From positions 2,294,001 through 2,358,000 of the forward strand of contig OZ004595.1 of NCBI GenBank assembly GCA_963924555.1: a DNA stretch of 64,000 nucleotides, written 5' to 3'. A program made the translations under genes and the position numbers. Shown here one piece after another: positions 1 through 15,875 of this stretch. Every line of letters begins with the position of its first letter. Position 1 is the first letter of the stretch. Source of the stretch: Crambe crambe (lineage: Eukaryota > Porifera > Demospongiae > Poecilosclerida > Crambeidae). The notes below the pieces were generated by a model. The model searched no databases. It had not been told where the DNA came from and worked only from the letters and a program-made list of their open reading frames with translations.

Positions 1-459
1 AGCACTGACTCAAACACACACAGCACAGAATTGCAGTGAGTGTGACATTACATGACATACCTGCATTTCTTACATGTCACTGCCAGTGGGACTGACATCA
101 CATGGACTGGGGTGGACTGGACACACACAGGAGAACACTGCAGTCAATGGCTGTCAAGAACACTTTTCACAGTAACTCCTGACAGAGATCATGTACCATG
201 AACTTTTAAGTGGTGACGGAGTGTGTTGGTCGAGGAAACAAGCTTGAGGAATGAGAAATCTCTTGGAATATAGCACCCTGAATATTTCTTGTGTGAGGAT
301 AAACAGCATACCAAAACCAGCATCAACCAGTTAGTCTGTCTGTAAACCTGCAATCTTGACAGTCTATCCGTCTGTCTACCTGCCTGATAGTCCATCAATC
401 TGTGACTGTGTACTGTTTGTTCTCTTATATTGTCATTACTATCTATGTAGTTATTTAAA
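1..459. other. end of an upstream array unit, no gene seen
   Basis: Bases 1-190 closely match the sequence at 14929-15135, 37180-37390 and 60840-61030, the landmark that separates one array unit from the next. On the minus strand this block contains a donor-like site (tgcag|gtatgt) near position 60, which may close a 5' exon of the METAP2-like gene, but I could not assign a product. Bases 330-400 are a degenerate CTGT-rich tract related to the longer ones at 15380 and 37580. No coding region is supported here apart from the terminal exon starting at 460. Confidence 0.5.
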
Positions 460-560
460 TCATAGTAGATATCCAGCAATGAAGGCAATAACTGCTATGC
501 ATAACATTGGAAACCACCATATCATTGGAAACCATGTCCATATCATTGGAAACCACCTCC
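460..560 (-). CDS. candidate transmembrane terminal exon of gene 1
   Basis: On the minus strand a long (TC)n tract ends in ccag and is followed by an open exon of 101 bases ending in TGA at 460-462. Entered in phase 1 it reads RWFPMIW, a second and a third variant of the same motif, then LCIAVIAFIAGYLL and stop: a hydrophobic C-terminal segment. It is homologous to the shorter 74-base exons at 15764-15837 and 37914-37987. The extra 27 bases keep the frame. The last death-domain exon of gene 1 carries a good donor (caaa|gtaagag, exon end 1244) in the same phase, so gene 1 may splice to it instead of stopping at 1233. That splice would give about 2,538 residues. It skips about 680 bases, and transcript data would be needed to confirm it. 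Confidence 0.5.
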
Positions 561-561
561 C

Positions 562-563
<2 letters not shown>

Positions 564-653
<90 letters not shown>
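564..653. repeat. (GA)n microsatellite, about 90 bases
   Basis: This is a nearly pure GA dinucleotide run. On the coding (minus) strand it is a TC run lying directly before the AG of the transmembrane exon, so it serves as a very long polypyrimidine tract. The homologous tracts in the other units are about 33, 68, 37 and 51 bases long. Confidence 0.95.
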
Positions 654-656
<3 letters not shown>

Positions 657-1232
657 CATACTGAAAATAATAGTACTAGGGAAATGCAAGCATCGTGAGG
701 TGAGTGTGCCATGCTCAGTTAACTTTACCCAAGGTTGTCACAAAAAGAAACTACAATCTATGTATGTTAGAACGTACATATAATTATAGCAGTGTTCCCG
801 CAGTTCACTCCCTAGTGTGGGGTTTGTTTGCCCAAATTAGTACTCCAGCTACTAAACTAGGGAGTGGCAAGCGAAGCTTTAGCCTATGACATCGCCATAT
901 TGTAAAGGACGGAATGCAAAGCATTGTGGCAAGCAAAGCTTTGGCTGATGACGTCACCATATTGCAAAGGATGGAACCAGAAGAAGATACATACGATATA
1001 TATAGTGCCACTTTCATTCAACCCCCTAGTGGCTCGCTTCACTTGCAATTAATATTGTGTTCTTACCATTGTAACCTACTACTCTAATAAATGCCCACTC
1101 TTTCTACTATTGGTCATTACCATAACAAACTAACACACCAATTGTCTCAAACTCTGCCTCTGCTTCCTATCATTCTTCACATCATTAATTAGCATGCCCA
1201 CTCAAACTACTTTAAGCCTGACTTCAACACTC
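654..1232. other. 3' spacer or intron of gene 1 with a short direct repeat
   Basis: Two direct copies of a roughly 52-base block lie at about 872-923 and 930-981, both starting gtggcaagc and ending in a cgccatattg or caccatattg variant. They are bracketed by inverted copies of cactccctagt at about 806 and 861. Bases 1073-1110 match the intron of gene 3 near 27452-27490. On the minus strand 1110-1180 there is a decayed relative of the Gln/Arg/Ser-rich linker exon found in genes 2-4, and it has no open frame. I see no other gene. Confidence 0.5.
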
Positions 1233-4200
1233 TCAACTCTTACTTTGGATCTTCTTTGCCATCACTGCATGACCACATTCTTTCAATGCAGCTGCAAGTT
1301 TGTCCCATGAAGCTTCTCCATCGTTATCAGTCCAGTAAGTGATAACATCCATTAACACTCCATCAGCATCATTAGGATGGTTTGTTTCAAAAGTAGAAAC
1401 TTGTCCCGGTGGTATGTTGAGACACACACCCAGTTTTCTAGCTTTGCCGGCAGGAAAATATTCTTCATTTAGGAATCTTATAACTTTGTTGGCTTCCAGG
1501 GGTAGGCTGATTGTATCTGGGAGAGAAAAAAATAAGCGCCATGGTAATTTTCATACGTATTTCTAGTACCACAGGCTGGTTTGTACTCGGCTAATATGGA
1601 TAATGATCCACACCCTCTTGTTGAGAATTGCAAATAGCGTGGAGTGACCCCACTCATAATAGGTGAACTAGCATCAAGGTGACTTAAGTTCCAAGGCTCC
1701 ATGGTAAAGGGTACGCAAAAATAATATTGAGGTGTTCTAACATGCACTGATTCTAATACATGTGATGGTCTTAGCTAATTGTCGTGTCTGGTGGCTCATG
1801 TAGTTACCATACCTTCTTTCTTCCAATTATTAGCACCATCCTTAATAGTGTCATCCCTGCTGTACTTGACACTAGTCTGGTCAGTAGCATGTTCTAAATA
1901 TCAAAAATTAGTGCATGCATTTTTTCACACAAATTCATGCAGTTGAGAAAAAGAAAAAAGAAAAGAAAAAAAAGCATCAAGTGCACAAATAGCAAGAAAA
2001 CCTAACATAATGGCCATAAGTTAAGGTGGTGTGTTAGAAGCAACAACTGAACTCACTATAGTACACTCCAAAAACATTGATAAAAAGTGGTATGGGTGCT
2101 GATGAAGCTAGACTTACCTCTCTACAAACATATAGTTGCAACTGCACGAGAGGATGGTCACTATGAGACTAAGTATTGTATGTGAACATATATGCAAGCT
2201 ACCCTACCACAACCTCATACCCATCTCAATTCTCACAGTAATCGATACCAATTGCAACAACTTACCATTATACACCAGCATAACAGAATATTTCTTGCCA
2301 GCATTGGACTCAAAAGTTACTTTAAGGCAGTCTGTTACTTCTTTAGAATAAATTTGCATCGTAATTTGAGGTGGATGTAGTTTGCGAGCATCTAATGTTT
2401 TAATTTCTTCATGATCATTCCAGAACTCCACATCTTTAAATGATATCTATTACAATATAAGTTGTTACTCTTTAATTTACATTAGCAAGTGAAAAATTCA
2501 TACCTTATTTCTATTTGGTGCTATCTCTGCTCCATTGCAAGGATGCACTTTCAACTGAATATATTTATCATTCAAAGTGTTTCTTGAGATGTGGTCCAAG
2601 TGACAGTGTTCGTACTCTTTCTTAGAGTAATGATGTTCAAGTCTCTATTGATAGAATACGATCATTAAAAAAAAAAAATGATCCTTGGTCTCATAATAAA
2701 GTCTCAATTCCTATAGTGTTATGTGCACACACGCACACACATACACACACACACAAAGATGGATGCCAAATAAAATTTGATATCTTCATACTGACCATGA
2801 ATTATTGAAATTACTCAATGGTAATTTCTAGTTTGGCTTACCTTTATGCATGGTTCCATGTTAAATGATAAATATATAAAGATCTTGTCAGATTTTTTGC
2901 ATACTTTGGGCACAACACATGTAAGATCGTATCCAAATTTTTCTGCTTCACTTTTACTTCTGTCTCTCCCAATGCACATATAGCAGAAATGATTAATGGA
3001 AAATAAACAATAGTTGAATCTTTTTTGTTTGAAAAGCATCATACTTTCAGATTTAATTGGTGTGAAGGAACACCCATTGAAGTGGTGAGCCTTGAGCAAC
3101 ATAACCTCGTCCTCTTGCAAGGAATCCATTATGTGAGGTAATACTATTTTGATGGGCTTTAACAAATGTATTTCTTTTTCTGGGCAGAGCAGTAAGACAG
3201 GTGAAATTGGGTGGACATTGGTCGGATAGTTAAAGGGTCCATGAAGGGCTATTCCTACTTTGATGGTAACAACCATTCCTTCTTCAACTGCTCCTTCAGG
3301 AATTTCAATCATCACTCCCATGCCCTCATTCCTGTATTTTGCTCCCATGTGGTCAAAAGATAAGACTTCAAGAGGTTGTAAAAAAGTGTCAGGTCCTGAT
3401 GACTGTTGATCATGTAAATATTCAGACCATGGTTTTTGGGCATCTATATTATTAAAAGTTATGCATGACACATGAAGGTTGACACTCTGAGCTATAAGGA
3501 ACCAGGAAATAAACTTATTTGGCTGCTTCAAATAATCATCTAAACCACAGTGAGCAGTATAATTGCAAAATGAATCAGTCAGCTGCTCATGACACTATGA
3601 TTACCAGAACATACACACGAGATTGATACACGAGGTTACTAAAGCACGTGTGAGCCAAAGTCGAGTGCATTAAGTAACCAAGTGCACTATCACATCATCC
3701 GAGTGTGCACACGGGAGTATGATGCACAAGGTAACTAAAACACAAGCCAAAGGTGAGTGCATTAAGTAACTATCGAATCATCCGAGTGTGCTTCATTAAA
3801 AGAAGCAAGGTTAGCTAGTGTTTTATATTGCTGGTCACATGACTTGGGTCTAAGACCACAGTTGGTCCTTACCAAATACGCTTATCCCTCACCTTTTATA
3901 TTACCTGAGGTTTCAAATTTAATGATAAATAACGCAAATTCCTGAGGTTTTCCCAATGAAATGCTGCAGTAATCTTGCAACGTGAACCAAACTAAATAAC
4001 CTCCTTTCAAAGGACTTAATAGTAACTTTAGATTTGGGCTACTTAAAAGGAGGCTATATAAATTTTGGTATTCTGAATTTCATGTTGTAAGATTAAATAG
4101 ATTTAAAGCACACTTTCAAGTCATGTGACCAGCAATAAGGTCATGAATCCTAATTGATGCTCACCATCTATTGAAGAGGCATGTAAAGAGGTTGTTGTAA

Positions 4201-7200
4201 CATCGCATGTAGATGAGACTAACAAATCATTGCTGGTAGACGAAGCTGGTAAAGTTGTTGTTGAATCACCGCTTGTAGATGGGTGATCAGAGGCTGGTAA
4301 AGTGGTTGTTGAATCACTGCTTGTAGATGGGTGACCAGAAGCTGGTAAAGTGGTTGTTGAATCACTGCTTGTAGATGGGTGACCAGAGGCTGGTAAAGTG
4401 GCTGTTGAATCACTGCTTGTAGATGGGTGACCAGAGGCTGGTAAAGTGGTTGTTGAATCACTGCTTGTAGATGGGTGACCAGAGGCTGGTAAAGTGGTTG
4501 TTGAATCACTGCTTGTAGATGGGTGACCAGAGGCTGGTAAAGTGGTTGTTGAATCACTGCTTGTAGATGGGTGACCAGAGGCTGGTAAAGTGGTTGTTGA
4601 ATCACTGCTTGTAGATGGGTGACCAGAGGCTGGTAAAGTGGTTGTTGAATCACTGCTTGTAGATGGGTGACCAGAGGCTGGTAAAGTGATTGTCGAATCA
4701 CTGCTTGTAGATGGGAGACCAGAGGCTGGTAAAGTGGTTGTTGAATCACTGCTTGTAGATGTGTGACCAGAGGCTGGTAAAGTGGTTGTTGAATCACTGC
4801 TCGTAGATGGGTGACCAGAGGTTGGTAAAGTGGTTGTTGAATCTCTGCTTGTAGGAACCTATAATATTATACAAATATCTGAAGGTATAATCACAGAGTT
4901 GGGAATTGACTAAATACCTTCTTTGCTATCACTGCATGACCACATTTCTCCAGAGCAGTAGCAAGTCTGTCCCATGAAGCTTCTCCATCGTTATCAATCC
5001 AGTAAGTGATGACATCCATTAACACTCCATCAGCATTATTAGGATTGTTTACTGCAAAAGTATGAAGTCGTTCCTGTGGTACGTCCAGAAACACACCCAG
5101 CTGCCTAGCCTTGCCAGCAGGGAAATGTTCTTTAATTAAGAATTGTAAAAAACTGTTTGTAGATGGGTGACCAGAGGCTGGTAAAGTAGTTGTACAGCTT
5201 GTAGATGGGTGACCAGAAGCTGGTGAAGTGGTTGTACTGCTTGTAGTTGAATGACCAGAGACTGGAAAAGTAGTTGTACAGCTTGTAGATGGGTGACCAG
5301 AAGCTGGTAAAGTGGTTGTACTGCTTGTAGATGGGTGACCAGAAGCTGGTAAAGTGGTTGTACTGCTTGTAGATGGCTGACCCAAGGCTGGTAAAGCGCT
5401 TTTCACTATTTCACACTTTCCAATAACCTATAGAACAAATAACAGATAATATCAATGCAATGAAGTCTATTTCATCCTTACCTGAGGGTCTCCATCACAG
5501 AATATGCTGTACTGACTCAAGTGACAGTGCAAGTCACTGTATGTGGCACGTTTAGAGTCTCTCCAGTCAACCAATACTTCAAATATGGCATCTGCAGAAA
5601 GATTTAAATCTGCTGGTATGTTTTGTTCTTGTGTGAACATCACATACACAGTCCTGCGAGCCTCGTTAGAACAGATGCTCTTAGAAACGCGCCGCAAGTA
5701 ATCATCCGTGATGACATTGTCTTTCTCTGGAGAGTTGAAGAGCTGATGAATGTTAAAGTGAGAAAATGGTTCAAAGGTGACCAACTTCTCTAATTCAATG
5801 CTCTCATGTTCAGGATCATCACACAGAACTAATTGTACTTGCTTACATATAGTGTGGGCTATAGATGGTAAGCTGTACAATGCAGTGTCTTCACACTCTT
5901 GTGGTGGGTACTGGATGTGATCAGGGTGACAGAAGGACTCTGAAACCTCTAGTGATGGACAGATGTCTGAAACTGCTGAGGTTATTACCTTGATCAAAGA
6001 CGATCGATAGGAAATGTAATGTGATGTTAAGTCTCGAGATGAGCTTATGCTCCGTAGCATTAGCACGACTGCCTGGCATTGCTCAGTAACTTCAACCAGA
6101 CACTCCAACCCTGATCCTGTTTTCCAGGAAATGCCATTTTTCCATACTGAACAGCATCTCTGAATTGTTGGTGGAGCAAAACCTATTATTCGCCTGGTAA
6201 CTACAGAAAGAGGGAAGTTGAAAGCAATCCGCAATTGTAGCACCTGAAGAAATCGCAGAGTAAAAAATTCATTTGCTTGTGTGGTTTCCATGATCCAACC
6301 ACATTTATTAGAGTAGTCACCATTGTCCTTCCAAATCTTCTCAGGCTTTTCAATGCTAACCAGTCCAGGAAAGAAAAAGAATCGCTGTGGATCTTTTGAT
6401 TTGAAATCACTCTCAGTTAAAAGCTGCAGAATTACTTCATCATTGATCTCTTGACAGAATTCCATGTGTGTGAGAAAACCTATCAGCATGTCTGGATCAT
6501 GATGTGGAAAGTGTTTGACTAGACCAGAAAGAGTCACCACACCAGTGTTGGTGCTCAACTCCTTGAAATGCTGTCTGAAATGCTGAGGGGCAAATAGTGA
6601 TCCATTCACTTTATTTAAAAGCACTTCTTTCTGCATAATCAACCAACTCTTCTCCACTTTAGATTCATTCTTTAAAAGAATGATGTGACCCTTATTGTGC
6701 AATTCCTCACAGAGAATCAAAATATCCTCGTGTTTTGCAGGCAAGAGTCTCGCTGGACTTTCTTCTTCATTGAATTCTGGTATAGAGTCATCGGAATCAA
6801 TGGACTCACTGTTCGCTTCCTCTTCATCTTCATTAAAGTAACGCAGATCTATTCCTGAGGAGATCCAGTTGGAACTCAAAGTAAGAACGTCACTTATAGT
6901 GATAGCCGTCAATGATTTAAAGTTATAAAGCAGAAAAGCATAGAAACAGTGAAGGATAAAGTTCATTTTAGCTTTGCCACACAATTCTTTAAAACTGGCA
7001 CTGAGTTGGGAACGAAGTGACACTATCTCATCAGAGTTAGGCATTCGACAGTCCAGTGCAACGATAGAGACAGGCTTTGACTGGAATTCAATAAAATTTG
7101 GTTCTAAATTTACTCTAATGCTTCGAGTTTTTTCTTCACTTTCCCTGATAAGATATTGGTCAGCAAAGCTTAAAACTATGACCAAGTGAGGCCTTGTGCC

Positions 7201-10200
7201 TGATTCTGTGCCAAACTGACAATATAAGAAATTCAACCAGTACAGGATATCCTGCTGGATGTATTTGAGGTCTTTCCTAATGTCCACTAACAAAAGGATG
7301 AGTGGAGGAGATGCAGACAATATAGTGTGTAGAATGGCTTCATGACTGGCATAATACTCACTCTGGCCAGCTAAATCATACCAGATTACAGATCCAAAGC
7401 TTTCACTCTCATAAGCCGAAGGAATTATCCCAGCAGTGAATGCTTCAGCATGCACCATATCCTGACAACCTTCACTCTCGAGAGCTTTGATGAGTGTGCT
7501 CTTACCAGTGGCATGGTTGCCTATTACAATTATATTCAGTGGTGTTGGAGGTGGTTTTTCAGAAGAGTAAGTTTTAAAGAATTCTTGGTATGTATGATAA
7601 AGATGCTGTGGGTCAGCACCATATTTAATGAGAAGTTTAACTATTTTAGGATTATCAAGAGGTGTGCACATTAGAGGAGTGCAGTTAGCATTGTCCATCA
7701 CATCGACATCCACCTTTAGTGTGGAAAGGAAATACTCAACTATTCTACCTGAGCCTCGACGACAAGCTAAATGCAAAGGCCTTTGACCTTTCAAGTTAGG
7801 GAGGTTAGGATTGCAATTCAAATCCTCACACAAGAATCTTATGATTTCTATACTTTTTCTGCTACTACATGCCAAGTGAAGTGGTGTGTTGCCAGCATTG
7901 TCTTGTCTGTTCACAGCACAGTCAAGACTCACTAACTTGATTTCACCTATGCTGAAATTAGAGTTGCAAGCAAGGTGCAGAGGCAATTCTCCTTTATCAT
8001 TGACCACGTCATTAACACTACAGTTTCTATCTTTTATGAGAAGTTTCACTACATCAGCATTATTGCTGCGGCATGCTAAATGCAATGGTGTATTACCAAC
8101 ATTGTCTCGCCTATTCACATCACACCCAATACTCACCAACTCAATTGCTTCCACACTGAAACAATAGCTGCAAGCAAGATGCAGAGGCAATTCCCCATTA
8201 TTGTTGATCACATCATTAGAGCATTTTTTCCCTGCGAGATATTTTATTGAATCAGTGACACAATTGAGACAAGCTATATGCAGTGGTGTGTTGCCAGCCT
8301 TATCTTGTATGTTGATGTCACAACCAACACTCACTAAACGAACTATACCCGTACGATTTTGATGCTTGCAAGCTAAGTGAAGGGGTAATTCCCCTTCATT
8401 ATTGACCACATTGACATCACACCTTCTCTCCTTCACGAGATGTCTTACTGACTCAATGATACAGTTATCACATGCTAAGTGAAGTGGTGTATTGCCAGAA
8501 TTGTCTTGCAAGTTGACATCACAATCAGCACTCACATCCTGTAATATAAATGCACCATGTTGGTGCCTGCAAGCATGATGTAAGGGTAATTCCCCTTTAT
8601 TATTAACTATAGCATTACTACAGTGTCTCTCTTTGCCAGAATTGTCTTGCAAGTTGACATCACAATCAGCACTCACATCCTGTAATATAAATGCACCATG
8701 TTGGTGCCTGCAAGCATGATGTAAGGGTAATTCCCCTTTATTATTAACTATAGCATTACTACAGTGTCTCTCTTTCATAAGAAATCTTGCTGTGACGATA
8801 TCATGCCTCTGACAGGCTAGGTGGAGAGGTGTATTTCCATCTATGTCTTGATGATCAACATCACAGTCCACCAATAACTCCATCATTTCTAGTGAGCATC
8901 CCAATCTACACGCTATATGCAGAGGATATTCTTGTATAGAATTTGCAATACACAAGCTAAAGTTCAGTACAGCGACCAAATGATGGATTAGTTTAAAATT
9001 ACTCTGCCAATTGTATAATGCCACGTGTAATATGGTGTCTCCTTCTATAAGACTAGTTGGTCTAGTGCAAGCAATACCATGTTCAGAGGTGAACATACAT
9101 AATAGAGTATACACCACATCACACTTGTCAATTCCATCTATTTGTGTGAATACATCACATTGCCCCAGTAACATCAAGCACAGGCATGCATCATAGTCAT
9201 TGCTTCTAAATGCTTCTTCAAATAAAGTTCTTGTGTTTGACTCAGAAGTTACAGCATTCAATAAAGTGAGGCCACACTGTTTAGATTTGATAGTGTGTTT
9301 GCTAGTCCTTAGTGATATAGATGCATATAATGAAGAACGACTTGTGTCAGCTTCTATGCCACATATATTCAAAGCTACATGATCAACAACACACTTTCTC
9401 TCTTCCACAAGAAACTTTACTATACCAGTGTCACTATTGCGACATGCTATATGAAGTGGTGTGTTGCCAGCTTCATCTTGTCTGTTCACATCACAACCAA
9501 CACTCACTAACCGAACTAGCTTTATATATTTACACTTATCATTCCAATTCACTAATAATTGAGCACCATATTGGTGCTGGCAAGCAAGATGAAGGGGTAA
9601 TTCCCCTTCGTTATTGGCCACATTAACATCACACTTTCTCTCTTCAACAAGATATTGTACTATGTCAATGCTACCATTCTGACATGCCATATGAAGTGGT
9701 GTGTTGCCAGCTTTATCTTGCCTGTTCACATCACAACCAACACTCACTAACTGAACTATCTCAACAAATTTATGAAGATGCAGGAATAATTCCTCTGTAT
9801 TATTATCACAAACAAGATGCAGGGGTAATTCCCATTTGTTATTGGCCACATTCAAATCACACTTTCTCTCTTCAACAAGATATCGTACTATGTCAGTGCT
9901 ACCATTCTGACATGCCATATGAAGTGGTGTGTTGCCAGCTTCATCTTGTCTGTTCACATCACAACCAACACTCACCATCTTCACCTTATCTAATGAATGC
10001 CTAGCACAAGCCACATGCAAAGGTAGTCCATCTCCATACTCAGATATTACATCAGTACTTAGACCTACTTCATTAATCAAGTATTCTAGGATTGAGCTAA
10101 CTTCTTCTTCAGTGCCATGATCTCTGTTAGTCTCGCGGTGGGTGTGCAAGACTTGATCTCTGTTACAAACTACATGGAGCAGTGCACCCCTATATCCATA

Positions 10201-10515
10201 GTCCCTATATCTATGGTGCAATATACCCCAATATCCAAAGTTACTACGGTTACGATCCAAGTATCCATACCTGTAGTCGTTATTCCCATAGAATCCATGA
10301 CTACTGTGTTGAGTGTCAGTAGGATACTTGTACTTTTCAATGAGTGTCTTTATGCCGTCAAGAGACCCATAATAGCACATGAAATGAAGAGCACCCGCGG
10401 CATAAGTTGGTATAGATCCTGCTTCAAATCCATTTATTATCCGCAGGACTTTAGGAACATCGCGGGCTTGTACAGCTTGCTCATAAGCTTCCTCGAGCTC
10501 GATCGGCTTCGCCAT
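1233..10515 (-). CDS. gene 1: ankyrin-Roc-COR-death-ZU5-UPA-death protein
   Basis: Eight exons join in phase: 10515-5482, 5427-4918, 4858-4165, 3443-2842, 2644-2504, 2446-2266, 1893-1813 and 1516-1233, about 2,508 residues. The start MAKPIELEEAYEQ is conserved in all paralogues with a good context (caaaATGG). Exon 1 has ankyrin repeats (about 40-960), a Roc GTPase with P-loop GNHATGKST near 1003 and switch DLAGQ near 1045, a COR-like region with an acidic insert, and a possible death fold at 1590-1678. Exon 2 is a Ser/Thr/Pro repeat plus a death domain. Exon 3 is a 16-residue stalk repeat. Exon 4 is ZU5, exons 5-6 are UPA-like and exon 8 is a death domain. ZU5-UPA-death is the UNC5/PIDD/ankyrin tail. 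The role is inferred to be a cytosolic sensor that assembles a death-domain complex. The domains are clear, and the exon ends are read by eye. Confidence 0.85.
3629..3794. repeat. two direct repeats in intron 3 of gene 1
   Basis: Two diverged copies of an 80-base block follow each other (about 3629-3711 and 3723-3794). Both contain a gaggttactaa-like start, gagtgcattaagtaac in the middle, and catccgagtgtgc at the end. They are absent from the corresponding introns of the other genes, so they probably arrived with the neighbouring foldback element. Confidence 0.65.
3826..4137. mobile_element. foldback element in intron 3 of gene 1
   Basis: The outer arms ttgctggtcacatgactt (left) and its reverse complement aagtcatgtgaccagcaa (right) bracket about 310 bases. 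Inside is a second, diverged inverted repeat (cagtaatcttgcaac on the left; gttgtaagatt and aggaggctatataaattttg on the right) that is related to the miniature element at 58181-58345. This suggests one miniature inverted-repeat transposon nested in another. No protein is encoded. Confidence 0.6.
4240..4852 (-). repeat. 48-base coding minisatellite, gene 1 exon 3
   Basis: About twelve copies of a 48-base unit encode a 16-residue Ser/Thr/Pro repeat of the type TTTLPASGHPSTSSDS. This frame is fixed by the splice phase (exon 2 ends in phase 0). An alternative frame on the same strand is also open through the array but cannot be reached by the splice sites. The repeat forms a stalk between the first death domain and ZU5. 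Confidence 0.85.
5165..5395 (-). repeat. 42-base coding minisatellite, gene 1 exon 2
   Basis: Five to six copies of a 42-base unit encode a 14-residue repeat (TTTLPASGHPSTSS type) just before the first death domain. It is the six-base-shorter sister of the 48-base repeat in exon 3. One copy has Cys instead of the second Ser, and one has STTSS in place of PSTSS. Confidence 0.85.
8494..8775 (-). repeat. perfect 141-base tandem duplication in gene 1
   Basis: Bases 8494-8634 are repeated at 8635-8775 with no difference that I can see. The duplication adds 47 residues (one copy runs from ERHCSN to LQDNSGK) within the ankyrin array and keeps the frame. The join is not at an ankyrin boundary: it replaces the usual GNTPLH by GKERHC, so one ankyrin repeat is malformed. 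Confidence 0.9.
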
Positions 10516-10636
10516 TTTGAAATCACAAGATCGCTTATTTAGAATAGTGATTCCGGAAGCTAGACCTGCCCGCCCACATAATAACACAACCTCGTGCATC
10601 AGCCGGGAAATGTATGGCTTCCGGAATCGATTCAGA

Positions 10637-10645
10637 GGGCGGGGC
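10637..10645 (-). promoter_or_regulatory. GC box upstream of gene 1
   Basis: gggcggggc lies 122 bases before the ATG of gene 1. The same box, inside a conserved cagagggcgg context, precedes genes 2, 3 and 4, and gene 5 has a similar gggcggggc. Position and conservation suggest a shared core or proximal promoter of the Sp1/KLF type. This is inference from position only. Confidence 0.5.
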
Positions 10646-10816
10646 TCGCGTACTAATAATGTAGATAGGCAACATTTTGTGTAACAAATATTAATGAATA
10701 GACAATGGAGTCTGGATAAAAATCAGGTGAAGCAGTCTGAGATAATGCATTGTCCTCCTCCTCCAATGAGCAGACAACACATAATGCTACCAACAATTAT
10801 TATGACTAAGTTCCAG

Positions 10817-15763
<4,947 letters not shown>

Positions 15764-15838
15764 CTATGATAGTAGATATCCACAGATTATAGCAATTATG
15801 ACAATAACTGCTATCCATATCATTGGAAACCACCTCCC

Positions 15839-15875
<37 letters not shown>

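Noticed and set aside
356..712. Arg-Glu and Ser-Leu repeat proteins across the GA tracts
   Set aside because: These are simple translations of a (GA)n or (TC)n microsatellite, with no splice or start support. The same holds at 15798, 27078, 37948 and 61713.
947..955. TGACGTCA, a perfect cAMP-response element
   Set aside because: One eight-base match is expected by chance about once in a window of this size. It lies far from any gene start, and its sister repeat lacks it.
4219..4797. Open frame of repeated IQQPLYQPLVTHLQAV on the minus strand
   Set aside because: It is an alternative frame through the 48-base STP minisatellite. Splice phases from exon 2 into exon 3 and on to ZU5 select the TTTLPASGHPSTSSDS frame. 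The same applies at 27944-28282, 38917-39249 and 50831-51301.
9200..10542. Plus-strand open frames opposite the ankyrin exons
   Set aside because: These are antisense shadows of the repeated ankyrin code. They recur at every ankyrin array and carry no independent start or splice signals.
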